Shown one piece after another: positions 1-8,405 of a stretch of DNA of 64,000 nt. Made by a program: the position numbers and the translations under genes. Origin of the DNA: Paraburkholderia fungorum. GTDB taxonomy: Bacteria > Pseudomonadota > Gammaproteobacteria > Burkholderiales > Burkholderiaceae. The DNA is taken from contig NZ_MCAS01000056.1 of NCBI RefSeq assembly GCF_003610895.1, positions 1 through 64,000 of the forward strand. The letters run 5' to 3'. How positions within the stretch are numbered: the first letter of the stretch is position 1; each line of letters begins with the position of its first letter. The notes under the pieces are model-generated. The model did no database searches, was not told the DNA's origin, and was given only the letters and a program-made list of their open reading frames with translations.

Positions 1-407
1 TTCGCCAGCGCAGCCAGCATCTGGCCGGTCTGGTTCGAATCGTCGTCAATGGCCTGCTTGCCGAGGATGACCAGTTGCGGCTGTTCCTTGTCGACCAGCG
101 CCTTGAGCAGCTTGGCGACAGCCAGCGGCTGCAGATCTTCGTTCGACTCGATCAGGATCGCGCGGTCCGCGCCGATCGCCAGCGCCGTGCGCAGCGTTTC
201 CTGCGACTGCGCCACACCCGCCGACACGGCGATCACTTCAGTTGCCACGCCCGCTTCGCGCAGACGCACCGCTTCTTCAACCGCGATTTCGTCGAACGGA
301 TTCATCGACATCTTCACGTTCGCGATGTCGACGCCCGTGCCGTCCGACTTCACCCGGACTTTCACGTTGTAATCGACCACTCTCTTGACTGGCACCAGGA
401 TTTTCAT
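1..407 (-). CDS. etfB: Electron transfer flavoprotein subunit beta (3' end outside window)
   Basis: The protein begins MKILVPVKRVVDYNVKVRV and continues with DIANVKMSMNPFDEIAVEEA, which is the well-known N-terminus of bacterial EtfB. About 135 residues are visible; the C-terminal half lies beyond base 1. EtfB pairs with EtfA to form the FAD/AMP heterodimer that carries electrons from acyl-CoA and similar dehydrogenases to ETF-ubiquinone oxidoreductase. The start ATG at 407 has an AGGAGAGC-type ribosome binding site just upstream on the minus strand. EtfA is expected next to it, outside the window. It is probably a core gene that marks the left border of the accessory region. Confidence 0.93.
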   Translation of the reverse strand, partial: MKILVPVKRVVDYNVKVRVKSDGTGVDIANVKMSMNPFDEIAVEEAVRLREAGVATEVIAVSAGVAQSQETLRTALAIGADRAILIESNEDLQPLAVAKLLKALVDKEQPQLVILGKQAIDDDSNQTGQMLAALA

Positions 408-468
408 GCAGCTCTCCTTGAATTGATAGTCGACGCCTGCACGAACTGTGCGGCGTCAGGGATACGGA

Positions 469-660
469 TCAGTTGATCGTCACGCCGGCTTGCTTCAGAA
501 GCGGCATAGATTTCTCGAGGTTCCGGCCCGACGTTCCGACTGACTTCACGTCTTCATCGACGACGAGTCCAAGCGCCTTCTGCGCTTTCTCGCCGGGGAT
601 GAGCTTTGGAATGATTGAGACGTTGGCACCGAACAGACCGCTGTCGCGTAGATATCGACC
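469..660 (-). pseudogene. C-terminal gene remnant, possibly of a periplasmic substrate-binding protein
   Basis: About 60 residues of protein-like sequence end at 469. The C-terminus contains GLVVDEDVKSVGTSGRNLEK and then a PLLKQAGV-like end. No start codon with a ribosome binding site precedes it, and the reading frame upstream runs antisense into the end of the CoA-transferase gene, so it looks like the 3' stub of a decayed gene. The tail style resembles NMT1/nitrate-taurine type ABC substrate-binding proteins, but this is a weak resemblance and I do not assign a function. It suggests a past rearrangement between etfB and the CoA-transferase. Confidence 0.3.
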
Positions 661-689
661 GTACCGTAGCGGCGAGACGCAATACCGCG

Positions 690-1898
690 TCAAACGACAC
701 CGTCGGCCTTCAACCGCGCGAGCCGTTCGTCCGACAACCCGAGCAGCGACTGAAGAACGTCTTCCGTGCCTTCCCCGAGTTGCGGCGGTGCGCTTCGTAC
801 CGGTAAGCGCGCACCGTCGAAGCGATAGGGCGGAGCGAGGACAGGCGTGCTGCCGACTTCCGGATGCGGCTGTGTCGTCACGAGCCCGGCATCCGTTGCA
901 CGCTTCGAGGTGAGCGCCTCGTGAAGACCGAGTACTTCGCCACATGGAATGCAGGCCTGAGTCATGCGCGCAAGCAATACCTGGCGTGGTCGCCGAGCAA
1001 TCTCGCGGTTGAGTTCGGGTACGAGAACCTCGCGATTCGCCGCGCGACCGATGTTCGTCTGGAACCGCTCGTCTTCAGCGAGATCGGGGCGTTCGATCAC
1101 TTCGCGACAGAAACGCATGAACTGGCCGTTGTTGCCGACGGTGATGACCAGCGGTCCATCGGCCGCGCCGAATACGCCGTAGGGCACGATCGACGGATGC
1201 GCGTTGCCGTAGCGCGGCGGGTCCTCGCCCATGAGCAGTGCTTCCAGGCCGTAGTAAGCGGTGATCATCAGGCCGCAATCGAAAAGCGCCATTTCGATGT
1301 GGTGTCCTTTACCGGTCTTCTGGCGCTCGAACAGCGCTGCGAGTACCGCCTGGGCGGAATACATCCCGGTGAACAGGTCGACGGCGGCAATGCCGAACTT
1401 CAAAGGCGGCTGATCGGCTTCACCGTTTAGCGCCATCAGCCCGGCCTCGCCCTGAATCACGAGATCGTAGCCGGGACGCGCAGCTTCCGGCCCAGTGCGG
1501 TCGTAGCCGGAAATCGAGCAGTAGATCAGGTCCTCGTGCTCCTGCTTCAGTTGCTCGTATCCGAGGCCCAGCTTCTCCATGCCGCCGAACTTGAAGTTCT
1601 GGATCACGACATCGCTCCTTTGCGCCAGCTCTCGCGCGATCTGCTGACCCTCGGCGGTTTGCAGGTCGAGACTCACCGAGCGCTTGTTGCGGTTGACGCT
1701 GTTGAAATAGGCCGTCTCGGTCGAGCCGACTCGCAAGCCCCAATCACGGGTATCGTCGCCGCGTTTCGGGTGCTCGACCTTGATGACTTCGGCGCCGAGG
1801 TCACCCAGTACCATGCCGCACCAAGGTCCGGCAAGTACGCGAGAGAGATCGAGAACACGAACGCCGGCGAGCGGCAGCGAGGAAATCAGGTTCGACAT
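690..1898 (-). CDS. Family III CoA-transferase (CaiB/BaiF type)
   Basis: A 402-residue protein with the class III CoA-transferase pattern: N-terminal LAGVRVLDLSRVLAGPWCGM, then LGDLGAEVIKVEHPKRGDDTR, NRNKRSVSLDL and GYDRTGPEAARPGYDLVIQ. The family moves CoA from a donor such as succinyl-CoA to a carboxylic acid, in the cytoplasm. A longer in-frame start exists at 2084, but its extra residues have no family match, so the ATG at 1898 is preferred. The gene is divergent from the MmgE/PrpD gene at 2279. It may activate an acid produced by the neighbouring pathway; the acid is unknown. Confidence 0.9.
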   Translation of the reverse strand: MSNLISSLPLAGVRVLDLSRVLAGPWCGMVLGDLGAEVIKVEHPKRGDDTRDWGLRVGSTETAYFNSVNRNKRSVSLDLQTAEGQQIARELAQRSDVVIQNFKFGGMEKLGLGYEQLKQEHEDLIYCSISGYDRTGPEAARPGYDLVIQGEAGLMALNGEADQPPLKFGIAAVDLFTGMYSAQAVLAALFERQKTGKGHHIEMALFDCGLMITAYYGLEALLMGEDPPRYGNAHPSIVPYGVFGAADGPLVITVGNNGQFMRFCREVIERPDLAEDERFQTNIGRAANREVLVPELNREIARRPRQVLLARMTQACIPCGEVLGLHEALTSKRATDAGLVTTQPHPEVGSTPVLAPPYRFDGARLPVRSAPPQLGEGTEDVLQSLLGLSDERLARLKADGVV

Positions 1899-2278
1899 GG
1901 CGAGTCCAGATTGACAGGGTGATGGGGTTAGTGGCGAGGAGGTCATTTCTAAGGTGACTGTGTAGCCACCCAGCGACGCAAGGCGAAGAAGTCGGCGGGA
2001 CGTTGGTCGAAGACAAGCGCGCATGCCTTCCTGACGAGTTGCCACGATCAAGAAGTCGGCCTGATGAATATCCGTCGCGGACACCGGTTCACGGTCCTGC
2101 CGCCATCGCGTCTAGCCAGGTGATTAACGTAAACCCTTCTCGCATTTTTAAGTTCGTCATCATAATAATATAACAACAAATGAATGAATACCAGATTTGG
2201 CTCCCCGCAGAAGCTGGTTTTGTCCATGTCACGTAAACGAACGTCATCGATGTCCCCTAACTTCAGGAAGCGTCACGC
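1899..2278. promoter_or_regulatory. Divergent intergenic region between CoA-transferase and MmgE/PrpD genes
   Basis: This 380-base stretch has no convincing gene. It must hold the promoters for both divergent genes. The AT-rich part around 2140-2180 is the likeliest promoter for the rightward gene and contains the shared 20-bp regulatory motif listed separately. An in-frame upstream extension of the CoA-transferase runs through part of it but has no family similarity. Confidence 0.5.
2159..2178 (-). promoter_or_regulatory. Shared regulon motif, copy 1
   Basis: On the minus strand this site reads TGTTGTTAT followed by ATTATTATGAT. It matches 19 of 20 positions of the consensus TGTTGTTATRNTANNATRAC, which I derived from four sites in this window (here, 16361, 25964, 27644). 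It lies 101 bases before the MmgE/PrpD start at 2279. It is probably an operator for a regulator encoded in the cluster; the GntR/HutC protein at 24983-25840 is the best candidate because another copy lies beside that gene. Confidence 0.5.
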
Positions 2279-3736
2279 ATGGCCTCTTCAATTGAATCGT
2301 CTTACACCACCTCCGCTCATTCAGGCCCCACGGACCCGAACGGTCCGACAGGGAAATTGGCGACATGGCTCGCATCTGTGCAGCTCGACAACATCCCCGA
2401 ACGGGCGCTAGAGCGCGGCAAATACCTGACGCTTGACGGGTTGGGGTGCGCGCTCGTCGGCGCGCAATTGCCCTGGTCGAGAAAGGCGGTGGAACTGGTA
2501 AGCGCGCTCGAAGGTGGTGGGAACGCGAGCCTGATCGGGTGGGGAAAAAGCGTCAGCGCGCCTGCTGCGGCGCTGCTTAACGGCACCTTCGTCCAGGGTT
2601 TCGAACTCGACGACTTTCATCCGTTGGCGCCGCTGCATGCCGCATCGGTTGTGCTGCCGTCGCTCTTTGCCAGTGCAAGTCTGCTTGGTCCGGTCAGCGG
2701 CGAACGGTTCCTGCTTGCCGCGATGTGCGGCTATGAAGTGGGACCTCGCGTTGGCCTTGCATTGCACGGCTCGCAGATGTTGTCGCGCGGTTGGCACTCG
2801 GGCGCGGTCTTCGGCACGCATGCAAGCGCTGCGGCAGCCGGTAAGCTGCACGGTCTGAGCGCTGCTGCGTTCGAAGATGCGCTTGGGCTAGCCGGCACGC
2901 AATCCGGCGGACTGATGGCGGCGCAATTCGAAGCTATGTCCAAGCGCATGCATCACGGCTTCGCGTCACGGGGCGGCCTCTATGCCGCGGCGCTGGCGGC
3001 GGGCGGATATACCGGCATCAAACGGGTCTTCGAGCGCGAATATGGTGGTTTCCTCTCGACGTTCGGCGAGGGTCACGATCCGGACGCGTCGCAGATATCG
3101 GCCAACCTTGGCGCAAAGTGGGAGACCGAGGCATATGTGATCAAGCGCTACTCCGCAATGGGCGCGCTGCTTGGTCCGATTAGCGCCGTGCTTGAGATCC
3201 AGCAGCAGCGCGGCACGACTGCAACCGACATACTGAAGATTGAGCTCGATTGCGCAAGCGCGTCGTTTCACCACGGCGGCTGGCAGGCGCACAAGCCGCT
3301 GACCCCGATCGGCGCGCAAATGAACATGGCCTACGCGGTCTCAATTGCAGCCCTCGACGGCGCCGCGCTGATGAAGCAGTTCAGTCCCGAGCGCGTCAAT
3401 GCCGCCGATGTATGGGAATTCATGAAGAAGGTCACGGTCCGGCACGAAGAGGCGTTCGACCGGGATGGCCCGCTTGCCCGCGGAGCCGTGCGGATCCGCA
3501 TTACGTTTACTGACGGCAGCCATGAAGAACAACTGCTGCGACATCCGCGAGGCCGTCCATTGGAGCACGTGTCGAACGAAGTCATTGTCGATAAGTTCCG
3601 TGCGCTGACAGACGGCGTGATCGACAAGCCGCGCCAGCGGCGCATCGAGGAACTTGTGGTGGGTATGGAGCGGCTCGATGACATCGCCGAACTGATCGAA
3701 GTGCTGGCACCACCCGTAACGGACGCGCTTGCATAG
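2279..3736 (+). CDS. MmgE/PrpD family protein (copy 1)
   Basis: A 485-residue cytoplasmic protein of the MmgE/PrpD family, which includes 2-methylcitrate dehydratase, cis-aconitate decarboxylase and iminodisuccinate epimerase. Family signs: GKYLTLDGLGCALVGAQLPW near the N-terminus, NGTFVQGFELDDFHPLAPLH (usually A-x-E-x-D-D-x-H), then CGYEVGPRVG and GWHSGAVFGTHASAAAAGKL. The start ATG follows AGGAAG with 8 bases between. It is followed 39 bases later by an MFS transporter gene, probably in one operon. No PrpC or AcnD is nearby, so a role in the methylcitrate cycle is unlikely. It is most like copy 5 (29259), which shares the DGLG...LHGAQLPW segment. Confidence 0.88.
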   Translation: MASSIESSYTTSAHSGPTDPNGPTGKLATWLASVQLDNIPERALERGKYLTLDGLGCALVGAQLPWSRKAVELVSALEGGGNASLIGWGKSVSAPAAALLNGTFVQGFELDDFHPLAPLHAASVVLPSLFASASLLGPVSGERFLLAAMCGYEVGPRVGLALHGSQMLSRGWHSGAVFGTHASAAAAGKLHGLSAAAFEDALGLAGTQSGGLMAAQFEAMSKRMHHGFASRGGLYAAALAAGGYTGIKRVFEREYGGFLSTFGEGHDPDASQISANLGAKWETEAYVIKRYSAMGALLGPISAVLEIQQQRGTTATDILKIELDCASASFHHGGWQAHKPLTPIGAQMNMAYAVSIAALDGAALMKQFSPERVNAADVWEFMKKVTVRHEEAFDRDGPLARGAVRIRITFTDGSHEEQLLRHPRGRPLEHVSNEVIVDKFRALTDGVIDKPRQRRIEELVVGMERLDDIAELIEVLAPPVTDALA

Positions 3737-3775
3737 AACCGACGTGGATAGCTAAAAATACAGATGGAGGAGCCA

Positions 3776-5227
3776 ATGTCATCGACACACAATTCGATCG
3801 GATCGCCCGTCGGTGCGACCGATATAGACCAGATACGCGTAATCGAGGCGAATGAAACCACTGGCATGATCGGCGCTCGGCTTGACCGGCTGCCAGTGTC
3901 GCGATCCGTCTGGATGCTGGTGCTGCTGATCTCACTCGGTGGTTTCTTTGAATTCTACGAATTGTTTTCGACCGCCTACATTGCTCCGGGCATTATCCGA
4001 TCGGGTGTTCTGACGGCTACGACAACGAACTTCCTGAGCATGAGCGGCATAGCGAGCTTCATTGCCGCGGCGTTCACAGGATTGCTCGTCGGCACGCTGT
4101 TCTTCGGGGCAATCGCGGACAAATTCGGGCGGCGTTCGGTATTCACGTTTGCGTTGCTCTGGTACACCGTGTCTGCGGCGATCATGGCGTTCCAGACGAC
4201 AGCACTCGGATTGAACTTCTGGCGCTTCATGGTCGGGATCGGCTTGGGGGTCGAGCTGGTGACCATCGACAGTTATTTGAGCGAGATCGTCCCTAAACAT
4301 ATTCGCGGACGTGCGTTTGCTTTTAACCAGTTCATCACCTACCTGGCGGTGCCGGTTATCGCATGCCTCGCCTGGCAGCTTGTGCCTCTTGCACCGTTCG
4401 GTCTCGATGGGTGGCGCTGGGTCGTACTCATCGGTTCAGTGGGAGCCGTCGCGATCTGGGTGATTCGCAGGCGTATTCCCGAAAGTCCGCGCTGGCTCGC
4501 GGCGCACGGCGAATCGAAGAAGGCTGAGCTGATTGTGGCAGAGCTCGAGCGGCGGGCCGAGCGGGAAACCGGCAAGCCTTTGCCGACGCTGGAAGCGGCC
4601 TCTGGTGAAGTGGTGGAGACAGGTCAGTTTTGGGAAATATTCAGTCGCCCATTTCTGTCGCGCACTGTGATGTTGAGCTTCTTCCACGTATTCCAGACGA
4701 TCGGTTTGTACGGGTTCTCCAATTGGGTACCGAGTTTTCTGATCAAGCAGGGTTTCGAGGTGACAACCAGCCTGGGCTATACGCTGGGGATTACGCTGGT
4801 GATGCCATGTGGTCCGCTGATCGCCTTGCTTTATGGTGACCGCTTCGAGCGAAAATGGCAGATTGTGGTTTCGTCCCTCTTGGTAGCCGGTGCAGGACTG
4901 CTGTTTGCCGAAGCGCGCAATCCGATATTCATCGTGACGACCGGTGCATTGGTGACGCTAGGGGCCACGACCCTCTCCTATAACTTCCATGCGTACCAGT
5001 CAGAGCTTTATCCGACCCGTATTCGTGCGCGTGCAATTGGTTTTGTGTACTCGTGGAGCAGGCTGTCGGGCATTTTCAGTGGCTTCCTGGTGTCGTACGC
5101 GCTGAACAGGGCAGGTGTCTCCGGCGCGCTGCTGTTGATTGCGGCGAGCATGGGTATGGTTGCGTTGTCGATTGCAGTGCTCGGGCCGTCGACAAAAGGC
5201 CGGTCACTTGAATCGCTAGCGACCTGA
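3776..5227 (+). CDS. MFS transporter (copy 1)
   Basis: A 483-residue inner-membrane transporter of the major facilitator superfamily, in the sugar-porter/SV2-like part of the family. It shows a long hydrophobic helix pattern, the loop 2-3 signature GAIADKFGRRSVF, WRFMVGIGLGVELVTIDSYL on TM4, and IPESPRWLA after TM6, the usual marks of this group. An ATG exists at 3764, but it overlaps the purine-rich ribosome binding site (GGAGGAG), so 3776 is the better start. It lies downstream of MmgE/PrpD copy 1 and probably imports that pathway's organic acid; this is inferred from context only. Confidence 0.88.
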   Translation: MSSTHNSIGSPVGATDIDQIRVIEANETTGMIGARLDRLPVSRSVWMLVLLISLGGFFEFYELFSTAYIAPGIIRSGVLTATTTNFLSMSGIASFIAAAFTGLLVGTLFFGAIADKFGRRSVFTFALLWYTVSAAIMAFQTTALGLNFWRFMVGIGLGVELVTIDSYLSEIVPKHIRGRAFAFNQFITYLAVPVIACLAWQLVPLAPFGLDGWRWVVLIGSVGAVAIWVIRRRIPESPRWLAAHGESKKAELIVAELERRAERETGKPLPTLEAASGEVVETGQFWEIFSRPFLSRTVMLSFFHVFQTIGLYGFSNWVPSFLIKQGFEVTTSLGYTLGITLVMPCGPLIALLYGDRFERKWQIVVSSLLVAGAGLLFAEARNPIFIVTTGALVTLGATTLSYNFHAYQSELYPTRIRARAIGFVYSWSRLSGIFSGFLVSYALNRAGVSGALLLIAASMGMVALSIAVLGPSTKGRSLESLAT

Positions 5228-5233
5228 GTAGTC

Positions 5234-5266
5234 AGATCCAGGTCGCCGCAATGGTGACCTGGGTCT
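5234..5266. terminator. Hairpin between convergent genes, possible terminator
   Basis: The arms AGATCCAGGTCGCC and GGTGACCTGGGTCT pair over 14 positions (two G-U pairs) with a 5-base loop. It begins 7 bases after the MFS stop codon and lies before the convergent BON gene. There is no clear T-run on either side, so it may be a weak or factor-dependent terminator, or an mRNA 3'-end structure. Confidence 0.45.
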
Positions 5267-5350
5267 ATAACGACGCATTTGCAATGTGCGGGCTGGCCAT
5301 CCGCGCCGAGCGAAGCGGACGGCGTAAATCCGAACGAGGCGTCGCTTACG

Positions 5351-5728
5351 TCAGTATGACTGGTCCTGCAGGCGAAGCGTATCGCGCACCGACTTTACGC
5401 CACCGACCCGCCGCGCCGTTTCCACTGCGAGAGGAATCTGCGCCATATCGGTGACTGTGCCAGATAACGTCACGTTACCATCCGATGCCTTGACGAATAT
5501 ACCGCTCGGGTCGAGGTGAGACGTATGTGCCAGCGCTTTGAGCACCTGCTTCGACAACGTGCGATTGGCTGCGCGCGCCGCTTTCGCGGACGGTGCTGAT
5601 GCCCCTACGTCCGGTGTCCGCATGGAAGCGTTGCTGGTTGCATTGCTGACGGGCTGCGCATACGCCGCAAGGGCGGCTATGGCCAGCGCTACCGCCGGCG
5701 GGATCTTGATCAGGTTCAACAGGTTCAT
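5351..5728 (-). CDS. BON-domain periplasmic protein
   Basis: A 125-residue protein with a cleavable signal peptide (hydrophobic stretch ending AALAAYAQP) and a single BON domain over about residues 58-122, recognisable from DGNVTLSGTVTD and ARRVGGVKSVRDTLRL. BON domains, as in OsmY, are thought to bind membrane lipids or periplasmic surfaces and are often linked to envelope stress. The start ATG follows AGGAACC. It lies 17 bases after the porin stop, so it is probably co-transcribed with the porin. OsmY itself has two BON domains; this one has one. Confidence 0.85.
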   Translation of the reverse strand: MNLLNLIKIPPAVALAIAALAAYAQPVSNATSNASMRTPDVGASAPSAKAARAANRTLSKQVLKALAHTSHLDPSGIFVKASDGNVTLSGTVTDMAQIPLAVETARRVGGVKSVRDTLRLQDQSY

Positions 5729-5745
5729 GAAGGTTCCTTTCGAGT

Positions 5746-6801
5746 TCAGAAGCGCGTCGTGAAACCGACGGACACGCCTGTGGCCGCGGTGCTTGCCGGA
5801 TTGCGATTGAACAACGCCAGATTAGTCGGATCGGTGCGGTAGGCACCGGTGAAGCTATTGCGGTCAAACTCGATATAAACGTCGGTGCTCTTGGATAGAA
5901 AATAGTCTGCGATCGCGTAAGCGGTGGTCTTGTGACCGTTTGCGCCACGCTTATTGCCGAGGTTGCTGGCGATGTCGTCGTAGACAGCGGCCGTCAACAC
6001 CAGTGCTGGTGTGACCTGATAGACAATGCCGCCTTGCGGGATACTGTCTCTTCGTTGTGCCGGATTGGAACTGCTGCCGCTCACCGTCAACGCGAAGTAA
6101 GACATATAGAGCCGCACCGGTCCCATCTGCCAGAAGCCTCCTGCCTGATAGCTTTGCGCGACCTGCGTGGCGTCGGCGTTATAGGTGCGTTGATAACCTG
6201 CGCCGGCAAGCAATGGTCCGGCTTGGTAGGTTGCCATCGCCGAATAACTGGCCCCCGCTTGCGTGTTGCCCGCTACACCGCCGAGCGAGTAGCTTGCAGC
6301 GAATGCGGCGCCGCCAAATTTGCCACGATACTTAACCGTATTGTTGAAGCGGGTGTCGAGAGTAAAGAAGTTCGTGCCGAGTAGTGCGCTAGGCGTAATG
6401 GCGACGTTGGCGCCGGCGACATGATCGGGATCGAGCTCGATTCCGAGGTCTTCACCGGCGGTTAGCTGGCGACCGAACGTCAGCTTCCCATACGCACCGG
6501 TCAAGCCGACATAAGCGGCCTGGTCGAATAGAACGCCGCTTTTGGTCATGGTGCCGTTGGCGGTTGCGAAGCTGTTTTCAAGCGCGAAGATCGCATTCAC
6601 GCCGTTGCCGAGATCCTCGCTACCGCGCAAGCCGAAGCGGTTAGGCGCCTCGACGCTCGCATACTGAAGGGTCGAGCCGCCTTTGGTGTTGTTCAGCCAT
6701 CGGAGCCCGCCTCCCGCGAGTCCATACAGCGTGACACTCGATTGTGCATGTGCCATGCCAGTGACCATGGCAAGTGATAGAGGTATCGCCATTTTATTCA
6801 A
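5746..6801 (-). CDS. Burkholderia-type general porin (copy 1)
   Basis: A 351-residue outer-membrane trimeric porin of the Gram-negative porin family common in Burkholderiales. After a signal peptide ending GMAHA, the mature protein begins QSSVTLYGLAGGGLRWLNN. It carries NRFGLRGSEDLGNGVNAIFALE and AYVGLTGAYGKLTFGRQ, and ends in VSVGFTTRF with the terminal Phe required for outer-membrane insertion. The first codon is TTG at 6801, six bases after GGAG; the next ATG, three codons in, would be too far from that site. It probably supplies outer-membrane passage for the acids used by the cluster. Confidence 0.92.
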   Translation of the reverse strand: MNKMAIPLSLAMVTGMAHAQSSVTLYGLAGGGLRWLNNTKGGSTLQYASVEAPNRFGLRGSEDLGNGVNAIFALENSFATANGTMTKSGVLFDQAAYVGLTGAYGKLTFGRQLTAGEDLGIELDPDHVAGANVAITPSALLGTNFFTLDTRFNNTVKYRGKFGGAAFAASYSLGGVAGNTQAGASYSAMATYQAGPLLAGAGYQRTYNADATQVAQSYQAGGFWQMGPVRLYMSYFALTVSGSSSNPAQRRDSIPQGGIVYQVTPALVLTAAVYDDIASNLGNKRGANGHKTTAYAIADYFLSKSTDVYIEFDRNSFTGAYRTDPTNLALFNRNPASTAATGVSVGFTTRF

Positions 6802-7007
6802 TTAAGTCTCCTTAATATTGTATATGGGTACTTCAACCAATCTCCAACTTTGACTTACATCGTGGCGCTGGCCGGAAACCTGAATGCCGGTGCGCAAGTG
6901 ATTAACTGACGGGACTGACGACGGTGCGCGCAGACGGGCGAGTGCCGCGGAACTCAGGAGGTGCAGTTATGGCTCCAGGCTGCGGTTCTGCAGCCTGAAC
7001 CAGTGGC

Positions 7008-7733
7008 TCAGAATCGGTAGCCGATCGATACGAAACTGACAATGGGATTCACTTTGACTTTAGCCTGACTTGTCACGGTGCCCAGCGCTGAGTGAGTTGT
7101 CAGCGTTGCACGGGTGGATAGCCAGATATATGACGTGGACACACCCACTGACCAATGAGAATCGATGTTGAACGTCAGGCCAGCGTTTACAACTGGAGCA
7201 AGTGATTTACTCAATGAAACCGACGTTGGCCCTTCCAGTCTGTTTCCCGTCGACGGCGAATACAAAAACTGGCCAGTCTGGAATCCATTGCTTAAGTGGA
7301 TATCGTTAAACCAGACGTACGAGATTCCGGCACCGACATACGGTTTGATTCTTGCCGACGGTGCACCAAAATGGTATTGCACAATGATGGACGGACTCCA
7401 GACCCGAGCATTCCCAATTTCCCCGAACGAAGCAAGTGTCCCGGTGCCGTTCACTTGAAGTTTTGGCGGCATACCGAGAGCTGTTTCAATCGCGATATGA
7501 TCGGTCACAAAATAGGACGTGGTAAGTCCGAAGGTGTCCGCGCTATCCGCAGTGGCGCCTGAACCCGCCTGAGTTGTAGTCCGCGCCAATGCAGAAACAG
7601 TCAAGGGTTGGCTTGAGCTCTGTGGCGCAATGTGAAACCAGCCAGCATTAAGCAACCACTGCCCCGCCGACTGTGCGTGCGCGAACTGGACTGTGGTTAA
7701 CACAAGTGCCAATGCAAAACAAGGTTTTTTCAA
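7008..7733 (-). CDS. OmpW-family outer-membrane protein with a TTG start
   Basis: A 241-residue eight-stranded barrel of the OmpW/AlkL family. A signal peptide (LKKPCFALALVLTTVQFAHA) precedes QSAGQWLLNAGWFHIAPQSS. Further matches are PPKLQVNGTGTL, PSIIVQYHFG, KPYVGAGISYVWFND, and a C-terminal VSIGYRF ending in Phe. A longer frame open to 7853 adds about 40 residues that would bury the signal peptide. The TTG at 7733, six bases after GGAG, gives a normal length and signal. AlkL-type proteins help hydrophobic molecules cross the outer membrane. It is transcribed toward the porin gene but 206 bases away. Confidence 0.88.
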   Translation of the reverse strand: MKKPCFALALVLTTVQFAHAQSAGQWLLNAGWFHIAPQSSSQPLTVSALARTTTQAGSGATADSADTFGLTTSYFVTDHIAIETALGMPPKLQVNGTGTLASFGEIGNARVWSPSIIVQYHFGAPSARIKPYVGAGISYVWFNDIHLSNGFQTGQFLYSPSTGNRLEGPTSVSLSKSLAPVVNAGLTFNIDSHWSVGVSTSYIWLSTRATLTTHSALGTVTSQAKVKVNPIVSFVSIGYRF

Positions 7734-7982
7734 TTTTGTCTCCGTATTTTTAATAGTTGTACTGGATATATTTGTGGCGCTACGTGCACGGAAATTTAAT
7801 TTCCCATGGAATTGCCGGTCGATGCAGGTGGAGGGCGCCATCGCTCCACCCATTGCCGATCGGTAATCTCATCTCACGCGGGAAGATCTTCCCGATGAAT
7901 GAGTGGGCGTATCCGTAACCCGAACTTAAGTGGCTCTCGCTTCGGACACACCACTCGATTCGGCACCTGATTCGTCCTTGGG

Positions 7983-8312
7983 CTATGCCAACTTCGATGC
8001 ATCGAAGAATTCCAGCATTTGCCTGGCTAGACTCAGATCGCCGCTAACAGCCAGCTTGCCGCTCATGACAGCCATGACACCATTGAGCCGACCCTGCATC
8101 AGCTCGACGAAGTTTTCGTCGGACATTGTCAGATCCACATCCGGGTTCTCGCTGATTCCATGGGTCAAGGCACATTTATCATCGGCAATTGCGACGTACG
8201 CGGGTTGAGACATGTTGAATTGCAACACACAGCTTCGGCCGCCGGCTGCGCCAGGAATATACGCTTCGGGAAGTTGCTTCAGGATTTGTTCTACGGACAC
8301 TTCTATCTCCAA
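7983..8312 (-). CDS. SCP2 sterol-binding-domain protein
   Basis: A 109-residue stand-alone SCP2 domain: SCVLQFNMSQPAYVAIADD, a PDVDLTMSDENFVELMQGR segment and the C-terminal GKLAVSGDLSLARQMLEFF. SCP2 domains hold hydrophobic ligands such as fatty acids or acyl-CoA in a tunnel. It follows the small hydratase subunit gene by 93 bases on the same strand and is probably the last gene of the lyase-hydratase operon. An SCP2 protein in such an operon is unexpected and might point to an acyl-CoA or lipophilic acid intermediate. No catalytic role can be read from it. Confidence 0.85.
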   Translation of the reverse strand: MEIEVSVEQILKQLPEAYIPGAAGGRSCVLQFNMSQPAYVAIADDKCALTHGISENPDVDLTMSDENFVELMQGRLNGVMAVMSGKLAVSGDLSLARQMLEFFDASKLA

Positions 8313-8405
8313 CTGTTTTTTTGGTTAAGGCGCTGCGAGAACACAAAGACGCGTCTTCGCTCTGGCCTGTCGTCCATCACGAACCGGTTGCCACCGCTAT
8401 CGCTT

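Noticed and set aside
690..2084. The longer CoA-transferase start at 2084
   Set aside because: The 62 extra residues do not match the family, and the ATG at 1898 begins at the usual N-terminus.
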